Source: Echinarachnius parma
Lineage: Eukaryota; Echinodermata; Echinoidea; Clypeasteroida; Echinarachniidae
DNA: 64,000 nt
Direction: 5' to 3'
Assembly: GCA_037951105.1 (NCBI GenBank)
Contig: JBAMJV010008264.1
Location: 1-64,000, forward strand
Part shown: positions 34,501 through 44,800 of the stretch, one piece after another
Position numbering within the stretch: position 1 is the stretch's first letter
Layout: each line of letters begins with the position of its first letter
Notes under the pieces: generated by a model
Told to the model about the DNA's origin: nothing
What the model saw: the letters and a program-made list of their open reading frames with translations, nothing else
Databases searched by the model: none
Translations under genes and position numbers: made by a program

Positions 34501-35324
34501 TGTTTTCGTCAATATTTTATTCCCCTCTTACCATTAACCAAACAACACGGTAAAAGAGATATGTGGAAGCTCCCAGTAATATTTGTAGAGTTAGACACCT
34601 AACTGGTTTCACTTGAACTTTATCTCGGTTGTTTTTTATTGATTTTCCCTCCAAATGGTAATATATTGTAGCTAAGATTATCTTCTAAAAGAATCTTGAT
34701 AAATTGATATATTTGTTTTGGACAATTATGACAAAATATATAAATAAGTTTGAACAGTTCAAATCAAATGTTACGTTTTACGTACGCGTGTCGTACAGTG
34801 CGCGCGGATCCGAGAAAGAACACGAGTTGCAGATATACAACTTCATGTAAAACTGTGGCCAGTTAGATTTTCTTACATCATCATATTACACGTTGAAATG
34901 TCACTATCATCATATCGTAATTTCAGTACGTATCAAAGTGACGAATTCAAAGTCTAGTGTATTTAATATCATTCTTCCCATCAATTTTGTTCGTCGCATA
35001 TTTCAAAATCAGATGAATCAATTCAAATTCACATGATGAAAGATCTTGATCTAACTTAGATCTGCAAACTTTTTCAGTGACGTCACATCGATGTGACGTC
35101 ATCAGGACGCCATTATTTAAAATCTTAACAATCATCTCAGTCATGTATTATCAATTTCGATTCAAATTTGGCATCAATACTATTCAGGTGAATGGTCAAT
35201 AGTCAAGCCAATGTGCATTCGCCTACACTTGGAAACGCGCGCGTTTGCGTCCGTCAAATGAAACAAAATGTAAACAAAATGCTCGAAGTCCTAACCCGAG
35301 GAATTACTATAGTTTAAGACAATT

Positions 35325-36057
35325 GTAAAGTGATCTAGTAACTTGTTGACATGTGCAAAAAGTGTTGATTCAATGTATATTGTTGCTATCTATGTCCATT
35401 GGGTATTGTGTCAAAATTTGAAATTAAATGAACGTTACATGGCCGATAAACGAGCAAAAATGCAAAGTGATGTTCACCAACTCATTGCTTTGACTTTGTA
35501 CACAGTTTCGACGATCCAGTGGATAATTGAACATACATGTATTATGAACACTTCAATCGTAAATATCTGTTTGGTATGAGAGAACCGCTATAATTCAAAT
35601 TGGATTTTGAGGATTTGGACAATGTTACTAACAGGCAATTCATACTTACGTCTAACACTGGCTCGGCACTGGATAAATCCACTGCCGAGCCAGTGCTAGA
35701 CGAAAAAGCCGACCATTCATACTCGGCATCAACAGTGGATAACTGACGCGCAAGTATGAATACAACAGTGGATCGAAAAGCTGTCTAGGACATGACTGGG
35801 CATGCGCACTAGTACACTTCTATTGTGACGTAACGATGACTTGCAAATTCTGAACGCGCAATACCGTAATGCGCATGCGCAACCTTGTGCTAGACGAGTG
35901 TCTAGCATCAACAGTGGATCAACAGTGGATCAACAGTGGATCAAAGTTATGCCAGACTGATGCTAGACATTCCATTCATATCTGCGTCTAGCAGTGGATT
36001 TATCCAGTGCTGAGCCAGTGCTAGACGTAAGTATGAATTGCCTGTAAGTCCCTTTAA
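35325..36057 (+). mobile_element. R2 element split by a Harbinger-like MITE
   Basis: The left part, 35325-35628, is a nearly full R2. The final AAGTCCCTTTAA resumes at 36046 after the insertion. Confidence 0.75.
35632..36044. mobile_element. Harbinger-like MITE with TAA duplication
   Basis: Inverted ends CAGGCAATTCATACTTACGT and the matching ACGTAAGTATGAATTGCCTG are flanked by TAA (35629-35631 and 36045-36047). The interior has repeated ACTGGCTCGGCACTGGAT and ATCAACAGTGG units. 413 bp, no coding. Confidence 0.8.
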
Positions 36058-36059
36058 GC

Positions 36060-36255
36060 GTTTCAAATATTCCGCGCGCGCGCGTTGGCGCGCGCGTATT
36101 GTGGGTGTAACGCAAATTAATGGAAACAAATTCGTTTTTTACATGTTTTGCAATCTTGAAACATTCCTCAAAACATCCAACACATCAATTTGGGTAATTT
36201 TCGACTCGTAAAAACGGAGTACGCTCGCGTCAAGGTAAAAATTACGCGCGCGCGC
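36060..36255. repeat. CG-rich alternating tract
   Basis: CGCGCGCGCG blocks at about 36072-36097 and 36243-36255 stand out in AT-rich DNA and could adopt Z-form. No gene. Confidence 0.5.
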
Positions 36256-36737
36256 AAATTGGCAAAATAATTACATATGGTAAAAACTTTTGTTTCGGCC
36301 ATACCTTTTTTTTCGGATACATCTCAATTTCTTGTCATATTTGGAGAGTATGAGTAATGTTGTACATATGATTTCATATATCATTTGGGTACATCGGGTT
36401 TTCTAACCTCGTCGTAAAGGGCTTGGTACGAACAGTCACGTCACGTTCACGTTCAGTTCACGTGAAGGTTCTGTACCTTTTGTGAAACAGGTCACCCAAA
36501 TCTACGAAGTGTCACGTTCAGGTTCTGTACCTTTTGTGAAACAGGTCACCCAAATCTACGAAGTGTTGGGTTACGTGACCCAACAGTTTGTAGATATACT
36601 ATATGCAATTCATGAAAGCTCACGTAAATTGGCGCTTGCGTAAAACAAATTAATGTAAATTGTCGTTGAGAAGAGACTAATTCTCGGTAAATTTAATCGT
36701 GAACGAACCCATCCTACCTATACTGTTTATACCAATT

Positions 36738-36990
36738 ATAGGCGTACACAGGCCTGGGGGCAGGGGGATGGACACCCCCTACCCCCATCCCCACCCCCTT
36801 ACATAATTCAAGAAATGTCTTGGTCTCGGCCTCGAAATTTGTGACCGGTCCTGGTCTCGTCCTCGGCTGCGGTCATTTTCTACGGACACCCCCTACCCAC
36901 ACTCCCCCCGCTTACTTCAATTTGTCTGACGAAATATCCCCCCCCCCCCTACACCCACCCCTTGAAAAAATTCTGGGTACGCCACTGCCT
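36738..36990. mobile_element. C-rich element, GGCGTAC ends
   Basis: Related to 31126-31640: it starts ATAGGCGTACACAGG, has GGTCTCGGCCTCGAAATT in the middle and ends TTCTGGGTACGCCACTG. Confidence 0.5.
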
Positions 36991-37167
36991 AAAAGTAGCT
37001 AGTTCGAATGTCAAATACATTAATTGATTTATTTAATATTGATTGGTTGGTGTGATTGTTTCATTATAATGATTGACGATTCAATAACCATAAATAAACA
37101 CTATTAATCAAATCATTGTTTTATTACTTTTAAACTCATTGATCACTGCAGTACTCGCTCACTGCAC

Positions 37168-37210
37168 TGCAGTCACTCACTCACTCACTCACTCACTCAC
37201 TCACTCACTT
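37168..37210 (+). repeat. (CACT)n microsatellite
   Basis: About ten CACT units ending at TTTCACAG, which also forms an acceptor-like sequence. Confidence 0.85.
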
Positions 37211-37215
37211 TCACA

Positions 37216-37375
37216 GGCATGGGCCAGTACGCGCAGACGTCGAGCACGGGAACTTCAGGCGTATGCGAACTGAATTGTCCGCTGCGTGTAGCAATTCAGC
37301 TGGAAATCAACATGTTTGCCAAAATCCACGCACGACACGTCTTTAGAAATACTCCAATAACAAGACAAATAATGC
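37216..37375 (+). CDS. Weak candidate exon inside a transposon
   Basis: Follows an acceptor-like CACTCACTTTCACAG. The open frame starts MGQYAQTSSTGTSGVCELNC. The sequence is GC-rich against its flanks. No family resemblance and no partner exons, so it may be only part of the surrounding element. Confidence 0.15.
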
Positions 37376-38742
37376 AAGTGGTATGGTTGTACATTACCTA
37401 AATGACAGAACTGTATATTATCGTCTCAGATTACTCTGAATTATGCACGTACATATTATAAACATAATGATTGAAAAGATTTGATAAGGGGGTATCGGCA
37501 TTTTCGTCGACATTTTAAAATCTCTTTGTGCGTGTATGTCTAGTCTTAGTAACAAGCGTTTGCAATTTAAAAAATCTTGATTAAACGCTCACGTCACGAT
37601 TTGGTTAACGCGACACTTCGAGTTTTACCGGCATGGAAAACGACAAATTGTTGGGTCACTTTACCCTACACTTCGTAGATTTGGGTGACCTGTTTCACAA
37701 AAGGTACAGACCCGTTAACGTGACGTGATACGTGAACGTGACGTGACTGTTCGTACCAAGCCGTCGTAAAGCACGTTGAAGTTAAACAAATTTTGGTCGA
37801 TTTGTATTCATCTCGTTTTGAATGATAATACACTTTTGACCGTATCTAATTTTTTTTTTTTTTTCTCCCAATTTGCAATTTATTCTATCTCAGATTGACT
37901 GCAAAAGGAATCAATATAAATTGTCGCACTATAATGGCATAAGACATAAATTAGTTTGAACAGTTAAAATAAAAATTTACGTTTTACATACCCGTGTCGT
38001 ACAGTGCGCATGGATCTTGAAATCAATTTTATTCTTCGTTACTCTTGATTCTGATACCCCTCAACACTTCCACTTAATTTTATTAATTTTAGATGCATTA
38101 TGGGGGAATACAAGCCGCGCTTCAAATATGAAGATACATGGGCGCGCTCAAATTTTCAAAAATGGATATGGTAAAAACATGCATGCTTGTATTCTGCCAT
38201 AACATTTTTAAACGTATGAATACACCTACATATTATTAAATATTCAGAAAGAACACGAGTTGTAGATACGATTTAATACAAAGCTTTGGCCAATTACATT
38301 GACCTCAGCACATTGCATGTTAAAAAGTCAATAATATCATATCAAAGTTTAAATACGTATCACCTAATTCGTCAAAATTACGAGTTCAAGTCTAGTTAGT
38401 ATTTTTATTTGTTATAATCATATATGATTGTCAATGCTGTCAATATTGATACTAATATTGGTAGTAGCACATCTAACTAGACAATAATCATTGTCAGGGA
38501 TGGAATTGGACTGAAGTAAAAAAAAAAAAAAAAAAAAAAAGGATAAATAAATAAACAAACGAGTAAATCCAGAAAACCCAGAAACGCAAAAGTATCGTTT
38601 ATCGTTGAAGATTATGCAAAGAGATTTACAGATGAGCTAAGAACTCCTTGCCATTTACCATAAGCTTATTAATTTTATCAGATTCCTACATGCGATTCCC
38701 TGATGGAAAGATACAAGACAGTGTTTTGAAACCTTTCATACC

Positions 38743-38889
38743 TTAAACGGGATCATTCCCGTAAAATTCCATTCTCAAGCCGATCCAAACATTCCAGGTA
38801 ACGGGCAGAATACGCACATACTGGCACTCTACCGGTTCTGGGAAGTCGTTCTGAACCACTGTGTCTCGATCCTCATTACCTTTGAAAAC
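38743..38889 (-). CDS. Gene B exon 5, C-terminal third of the discoidin domain
   Basis: Acceptor CTCTTTACAAAG, then VFKGNEDRDTVVQNDFPEPV, ECQYVRILPV, WIGLRMEFYGNDPV and TAA. 48 codons. It matches the family pattern of FxGNxD, then YVRIxPxxW, then LRxExxG. The protein ends directly after the domain. A TTTATT on the plus strand at 38404-38409 could be its polyadenylation signal (weak). Confidence 0.85.
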   Translation of the reverse strand, partial: VFKGNEDRDTVVQNDFPEPVECQYVRILPVTWNVWIGLRMEFYGNDPV

Positions 38890-41800
38890 CTTTGTAAAGA
38901 GAACAAAAATAATGTAGATAAAGACAACTGAATACAGACATTGATTAGGAATAATTGATTTATTAAAAATGCTGTATAGTCTGATAAATTGTCAACAGGG
39001 TGATATTTGCATGATTAAACCTAGATAGTAAACATAATCGAGGATAACTGCAGCCGAACTGTACTTCCACTGTACCATATGGAATTGATGTCATGGCTAC
39101 CCACAAGAAGAACAAAATCAGAGGAATGCGAGCACTTGGAGAGGAAATACTGAGGGGCATTTTACCTTTCTAAATGAAAGTTTAATTTAATTAAAACCAG
39201 CCAAAATATTCACAAACCATTATTAAGTATTAGACCGCGGGCCGGCCGTCGGTCGAAATTCACCTCCCATGTTCTTTTTACGTATGTTGTACAAAAATGT
39301 GATATGATAACATTCCGAAATGTCGTCAAGCAGGCGCGCCGGAAGCAGTTTTGGATTGGGGGGGGGGGGGCAAAACCCCAAGGGGTCTCACAATTTGTGT
39401 GTGTAGGGGCTCATGCCCAACCACACTCTGGGTTGCCAACTTTTAGCCAGATGTGAGAGTGAGACATTGCGAGGGAGCGGAGCAACTGAGCGGGGGGAGC
39501 ATGTGGGAGGGGGGGGGGGGGTGACCACGGTAGGGAGCTTTTGCATTTTGGGACTTGAAATTGTGCAATCTGGTGCATACCTAGATAGGAAATCCGGCTG
39601 TATTTGGGAAAGCGTGATATGATTTGATCGACCAGAAAGTTTTAATACATTTTCCACGAAGAAAACAAATATTTGACGCCCTAATAAATATGCACAAAAA
39701 CTCACACATAAATATTGTATTTAGTGTCATACACAGTTCCAACATCAACCATATGGCGCATGTATGATCCAGCAACATGGCCTACAGCCAATAATGAATC
39801 CCGAGGGAGCGAAGCGACCGAGGGCCATGAGGGCTTGGGCAGAGCCAGAGGGGGAGGGTTTGGCAGGGGGTATCCCCCTCCCACGGGGAAGATTTTGCAT
39901 TTATATACTTGAAATGGTGCAATTTGGTGCACTTCATGCCAATAGGCGTCGATTTCTTCTCGCTGTTGGGGGGGGGGGGGGGGGGGGGGATGATACGTCA
40001 TTTTGACAATCTTTATATATCCCGCCATCCCCCCCCCCCCCCCCGTGATCGACGCCCATGCAGTTCATGCCATACCTGTGAAGGAAATTTAGAATCCGAG
40101 TTAAACAAAAAAAGAATAAAATGTCTATGCTCTCATCAGACAAACTGAGATAATCTGTTCTCGCGCGAAGCGCGCAGCGAAAATTGAAAATGGATGTATA
40201 AACTAGTTTTTGAATGTTAGCTCATACATTTGATTGTGTCTTTCCCACTCTTTTTTTTTTTTGTGGGGGGGGGGGGGGGAGGGGGGGGGCTTTTTTTTTT
40301 TTTTGGGGGGGGGTGCAAAATTGCGTTTTGCCCCCCCCCCCCCCCCCCACTTTTTGGATTGGGGAGGCGGCCGGCCCCCCTGCCCCCCCGCCCCCCCCCC
40401 CCCCCCGCCCCCCCCCCCCCACTTCCGGCGCCTATGTCGTCAAGCTCAAAAGATGCACATTTCTGCACATTGGAAAAATGCACATTTGAAAAAACATGAC
40501 AAAAATTACAACACTCTCTGGAAATGTATCCATCCCAGTGCATCTTTCATTGTAACGTAACGCGATCCCGTAAGCAGCAAGAGTCGATCAGGTTGCTTGT
40601 TGCGCTAAATTATATGATGTACGTATTTATGTAACATCAACATGCTCCTCCCGCCGGGCCTCCGGGGCTTTCTGGTCGGCTACGAAAGAAGGCACCATGC
40701 AGAGAGGCACAACACAAACCTCATCAGCCTGAATATTGGAGGAAAGCCTTTTTTCTATTTTATTTTCTACATTTGTGGTAAACTTAAGAAAGGACTACCT
40801 CGCACATTCATGTTGATGGCGATTGCATTATGCCTCCCTGCCACCTTTCGTAGCCAACCAGTGCCCCGGAGCTCAGGCGGCAATAGTCTGTTGATCTTTG
40901 TTGGCCGAAGTGCTAGCGGCATATCGGTCTCTTTTCGTAAAATTATTTTTCAGTGTTCTCGGACATTTTTCATTGTGGTACTTCTTCCTTATTTTTTTAG
41001 AATAAATTCATCTTAGCATTAATTTACTGTGAGTTGAAATTCCATATAATATACAACAAAATCCAAATAAAGTTTGTGTCATCACATCGCATCAAAATAC
41101 AAAATTAGCACAACAATAAAACAAGCAATCTGATTGGCTCTGGATTATGGGACAGCCTTACGTTTTAATGACAGATGCACTGGGATTGGATTATTCTTTC
41201 AGAGAGTGTTGTAAAAAAAAAAAATCTCCACTTGTTGAAAGATTGATCATCTTTTGAGCTTGACGACATTTGAATTCGTGTTCAGTGATTTGTTCACTAC
41301 CCCAGCTGCCCAAATGCAGGTAGATATCAGACGTGAAGCACGGAAGTCAAGAAATAAGAAATTCGGCCCGCGGTCATTTTCGATTTTACCTTTCCGACAG
41401 TTTACATTCTATTCCGTTTGAGAAGGATATTATGTAAGTTCATAACGATCGTTCAGTTATCGAATACCATTAAGATATTATTCCATCCAATTCCTATTGA
41501 AAGTTACACTTCGATTTTGTATGATATTTTAAAACTTATAACCAGCACGAACGATGAACTACTTAAAATGGATATATATTTGAAATTAAGTGAAATTGAT
41601 TTTATCAAACCAAACGTCGTTTACAAAGATAAAGTCAAACACTATAAATTCATGTAATCATACCGGGTTGTGTGGATTAATTGTGCCATTCAATGTAGAA
41701 AAGCCATGAGGAGGGGGAGGATTCAACATGACACTGATTAATCGTGGTGATTAGAATACAACTCACCTTATCGTTTCCATTATCTGTAACAGTGTTAAAG

Positions 41801-44800
41801 TTCACACCGTCCGAGCTGCAATCGACCTTGTACGTCTTCACCCAACTGGAATAATCCGAATTCGGATGTCCTTGTGTTGCCACAGCAACGACTTCATACG
41901 GAGAGCCGAGATTAACCTGAATTTTGTCATATTAGATCATGATAAGTCGTCAGTTCCTAATGATAATATATTTTCTCTTTAACTTGTACATGGATAGTCT
42001 ATCCGACAATCTGAATGCTTGTAAAACAGGTTGTGTAGTTGGCAGTACTGTAGTTAATCATTTAATGTCTGCAGATGATCTTGTTGTTATCAGCCCTTCA
42101 ACTGCTGTGTTGCAGAGTCTGCTCAAGATTTGTTCTGATTATGGAGATGATAATGATGTTAAATATAATGCGAAAAAGAGTCATGTTATGATCATTCGAT
42201 GTAAGGATCACCGTAGATTGGTATTTATGTGGAGCTATACTCAATGTTTGTACAGAGGTCAGATAGCTTGGCCATTTCTTTACTGAGGACTTCAGTGATG
42301 AGAAAGATATTAGTCGACAGTGTCGTAAATTATATGCTCAAGGGAATATGCTGGTTAGGAAATTTCATGTGGTCCCCGGATGTAAAGGTGGCATTATTTA
42401 GGGCTTACTGTACATCTGTGTACACTGCACATCTGTGGTGTAATTTTAAGAAGAGCAGTTTGCACAGGCTTACTGTAGCCTATAATGATGCCATGAGAAT
42501 GCTTCTGAGGGTACCAAGATACTTTAGTGCTAGCCAAATGTTTGCCGAAATAAATGTCCCTGCCTGTCAGGCTGTATTAAGGAATCTCATGTTCAAATTC
42601 ATGCATAGAGTGGATCTCTCTCAGAATGGTATTATCAATGTTTTAGTGAATCCTTCATATAGTTGCCTTAGGACCATCAGGCCTTTGGAAATTTTGGCTT
42701 AGTAGCCTGCTGGCTCATGGAGATTGATGACTTTGTGCATGTCCCATGTACTTATGTGCAGTATTAGTCTATTCTTGTTGCATGTTTTTAAAGTACATAT
42801 TAGTATATTGCCTTGATGAGCTGGGATAGTCATATCATATAGTGGTATGCACTTTATAGTTCTAAGTACTTTAACCTTATACATGCATGTAGTTAATGAT
42901 ACACAGTAGATTGTTATAAGTATGTCCATCATACAGTTATAAGTTAGAATAGGTATTGTGTTTGTTATAGGTTTTCCCGCTCAATTTTGCACTTTTCTCA
43001 ATCGAATTCATTTAGGGGCATTCGAATTCGCGCGTTGCCGCAGTATCGTTGGTATCGGTTTTTCTAATTCCAAATAAGTGCAAGCGAATTCATGCATACG
43101 CATACGATTTCGCGAATAGACACAGAAGCTCATTTATGGGCAATCGATTTCGCGAATGTGCAGCCAAATGTAAACTTGGTTCATACAATTTAACGCGGCA
43201 TGGCCGGTCATGCCTGATGAGCACGTTTGGAGCATTCGATTTCATTTCGGGGCAAACAATTGTAACATTTCGTCATTCGTTTTAGATAACGCGGATGCTA
43301 TGTACATGTATGTACATTTGTGTATATGTAGGGAAGGGGGGGGGGGGGGGGTACTTTCGGGGCCTTGGACTTTCATGGGGGACATATGTATGCATTTCTC
43401 AGTCGTCCGTAAATATACATGCAAGTCTTCGTCCTGTTTTAATTGTCTGAATATATATATATAATTATGATATGACACACGAAACTGGGAACAATAATGT
43501 TTTACTTTTGCCCTGGAAAGGACATTGTGCGGTTTGTTACGTTTGAACATTTTTACAAAATGATGTATTTACATGTATTTTGTTATCATCAAGATTTTCC
43601 AATTGTAATATCATCTACATCCCCATTTAGCTTTAATGAACATTGATATACGCTTTAGCACGGAGCTATATAGGAGGCACAATCACCCCTCCCCACCCCT
43701 AATAAGTTGACAAACAATACATCATAAGCCAAAGGGGAATCTTTATAGAAAACAAAGATATACATGAAGCTTATAAGCATTTTATTTTATATATTTCCAG
43801 ATGGCCAGGGTCCTTTTCCCCGAATTCCATTTTCTCATTCTCACCTTACAAGCAAAATGTACCTTTATCAAAATTATATTCCTTTTATAAATTTCACGAA
43901 GAATTTATGACTTGATTTTTCCCAAATATAACATGCTTTGTCTGAATATGAATTAAGTTTACCTGAATACAAACGCCACTGCTTTTAGCCAATTTATTGC
44001 TGATCTATCTTTACATTTCTTAAATCGAAAGCAGTAATTTGAAAATTGGCTGCCCTTTCACGAATTCGATTGACCGAAGAGACGTCTACGTATACTACGT
44101 GTCAATTTGAACGACCATTGACGAAATGGTATGCGCTTTGTGCGAATTCGTTTGCTCCGGGCGTGATTTTGAATGCCTATTAACGATTTCGAATAATGCT
44201 TTGGTACGGCGATCGCAAATCGCGCGAATTCGTTTGTTCCTATTATCAATTCGATTGACACAATCGCGAAATTGAGCGGGAAAACCTATATTAATACGTT
44301 TAATTTAATTTCCAACTAACATTATTGCAATATAATTAACTATACGTATGATGTGCACAGGACAGACTTATATAGACAAATAATGTTGTATATTATGTAT
44401 TTATTGTTTATTATACCTAGGTAAGGTTTTATTTACAAATATGCATTTACCACTTGTGTAGATCAGAGTTTAAAGGGATAGCTGAGTTTGGGTAAAGAGA
44501 GTACAGCTTTGGTCAAACTGAATTTAAGTGACTCAAACCTGCACCATTACATTACAAACTAACAGTTATAACTCCACCATGCTCGAAAGGAATAACAAAT
44601 TACAAATGACTAAGAAAGAAGCCTGATCATTCAAAAAGAGCCGTTAAAACTCAAGAGGGCGCTCTCTGAAAACTCATTGGTTTCAACCATTTTTAATTAA
44701 ATATTGTGCATGTGATGTTTTGTTGAAATAGTGATTAGATAGAGAGAGAACCTACAACTACTAAAATCATCTTTCGTAAATTTTTGGAAAGAGGAAGTAT

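Larger units (their letters stand above)
36420..37761. mobile_element. Inverted-repeat element rich in ACGTGACGTGA
   Basis: GGCTTGGTACGAACAGTCAC at the left and GTGACTGTTCGTACCAAGCC at the right. Further in, ACCTTTTGTGAAACAGGTCA is also mirrored. The left arm carries a direct duplication of about 50 bases (36467-36565). A C-rich element (36738-36990) and a (CACT)n run lie inside. Confidence 0.65.
34737..38395 (+). repeat. Direct repeat flanks around 35-38 kb
   Basis: 34741-34960 and 37945-38395 share GTTTGAACAGTT, TACGTTTTACRTACSCGTGT, CGTGTCGTACAGTGCGC, AGAAAGAACACGAGTTG and AGTCTAGT in order. The right copy has about 230 extra bases inserted near 38020. It suggests a segmental or dispersed repeat with insertions between. 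Confidence 0.5.

Noticed and set aside
40214..40560. Pro- and Gly-rich frames on both strands
   Set aside because: Driven by poly-C and poly-G runs within a transposon.
40642..41016. 124-codon frame starting MLLPPGLRGFLVG
   Set aside because: It lies across mirrored blocks of a nested transposon (GGCTACGAAAGAAGGCA and its inverse) and shows no family features.
41418..41657. 79-codon frame between the last two exons of gene B
   Set aside because: AT-rich, no motif, and opposite strand to the gene. It is likely chance.
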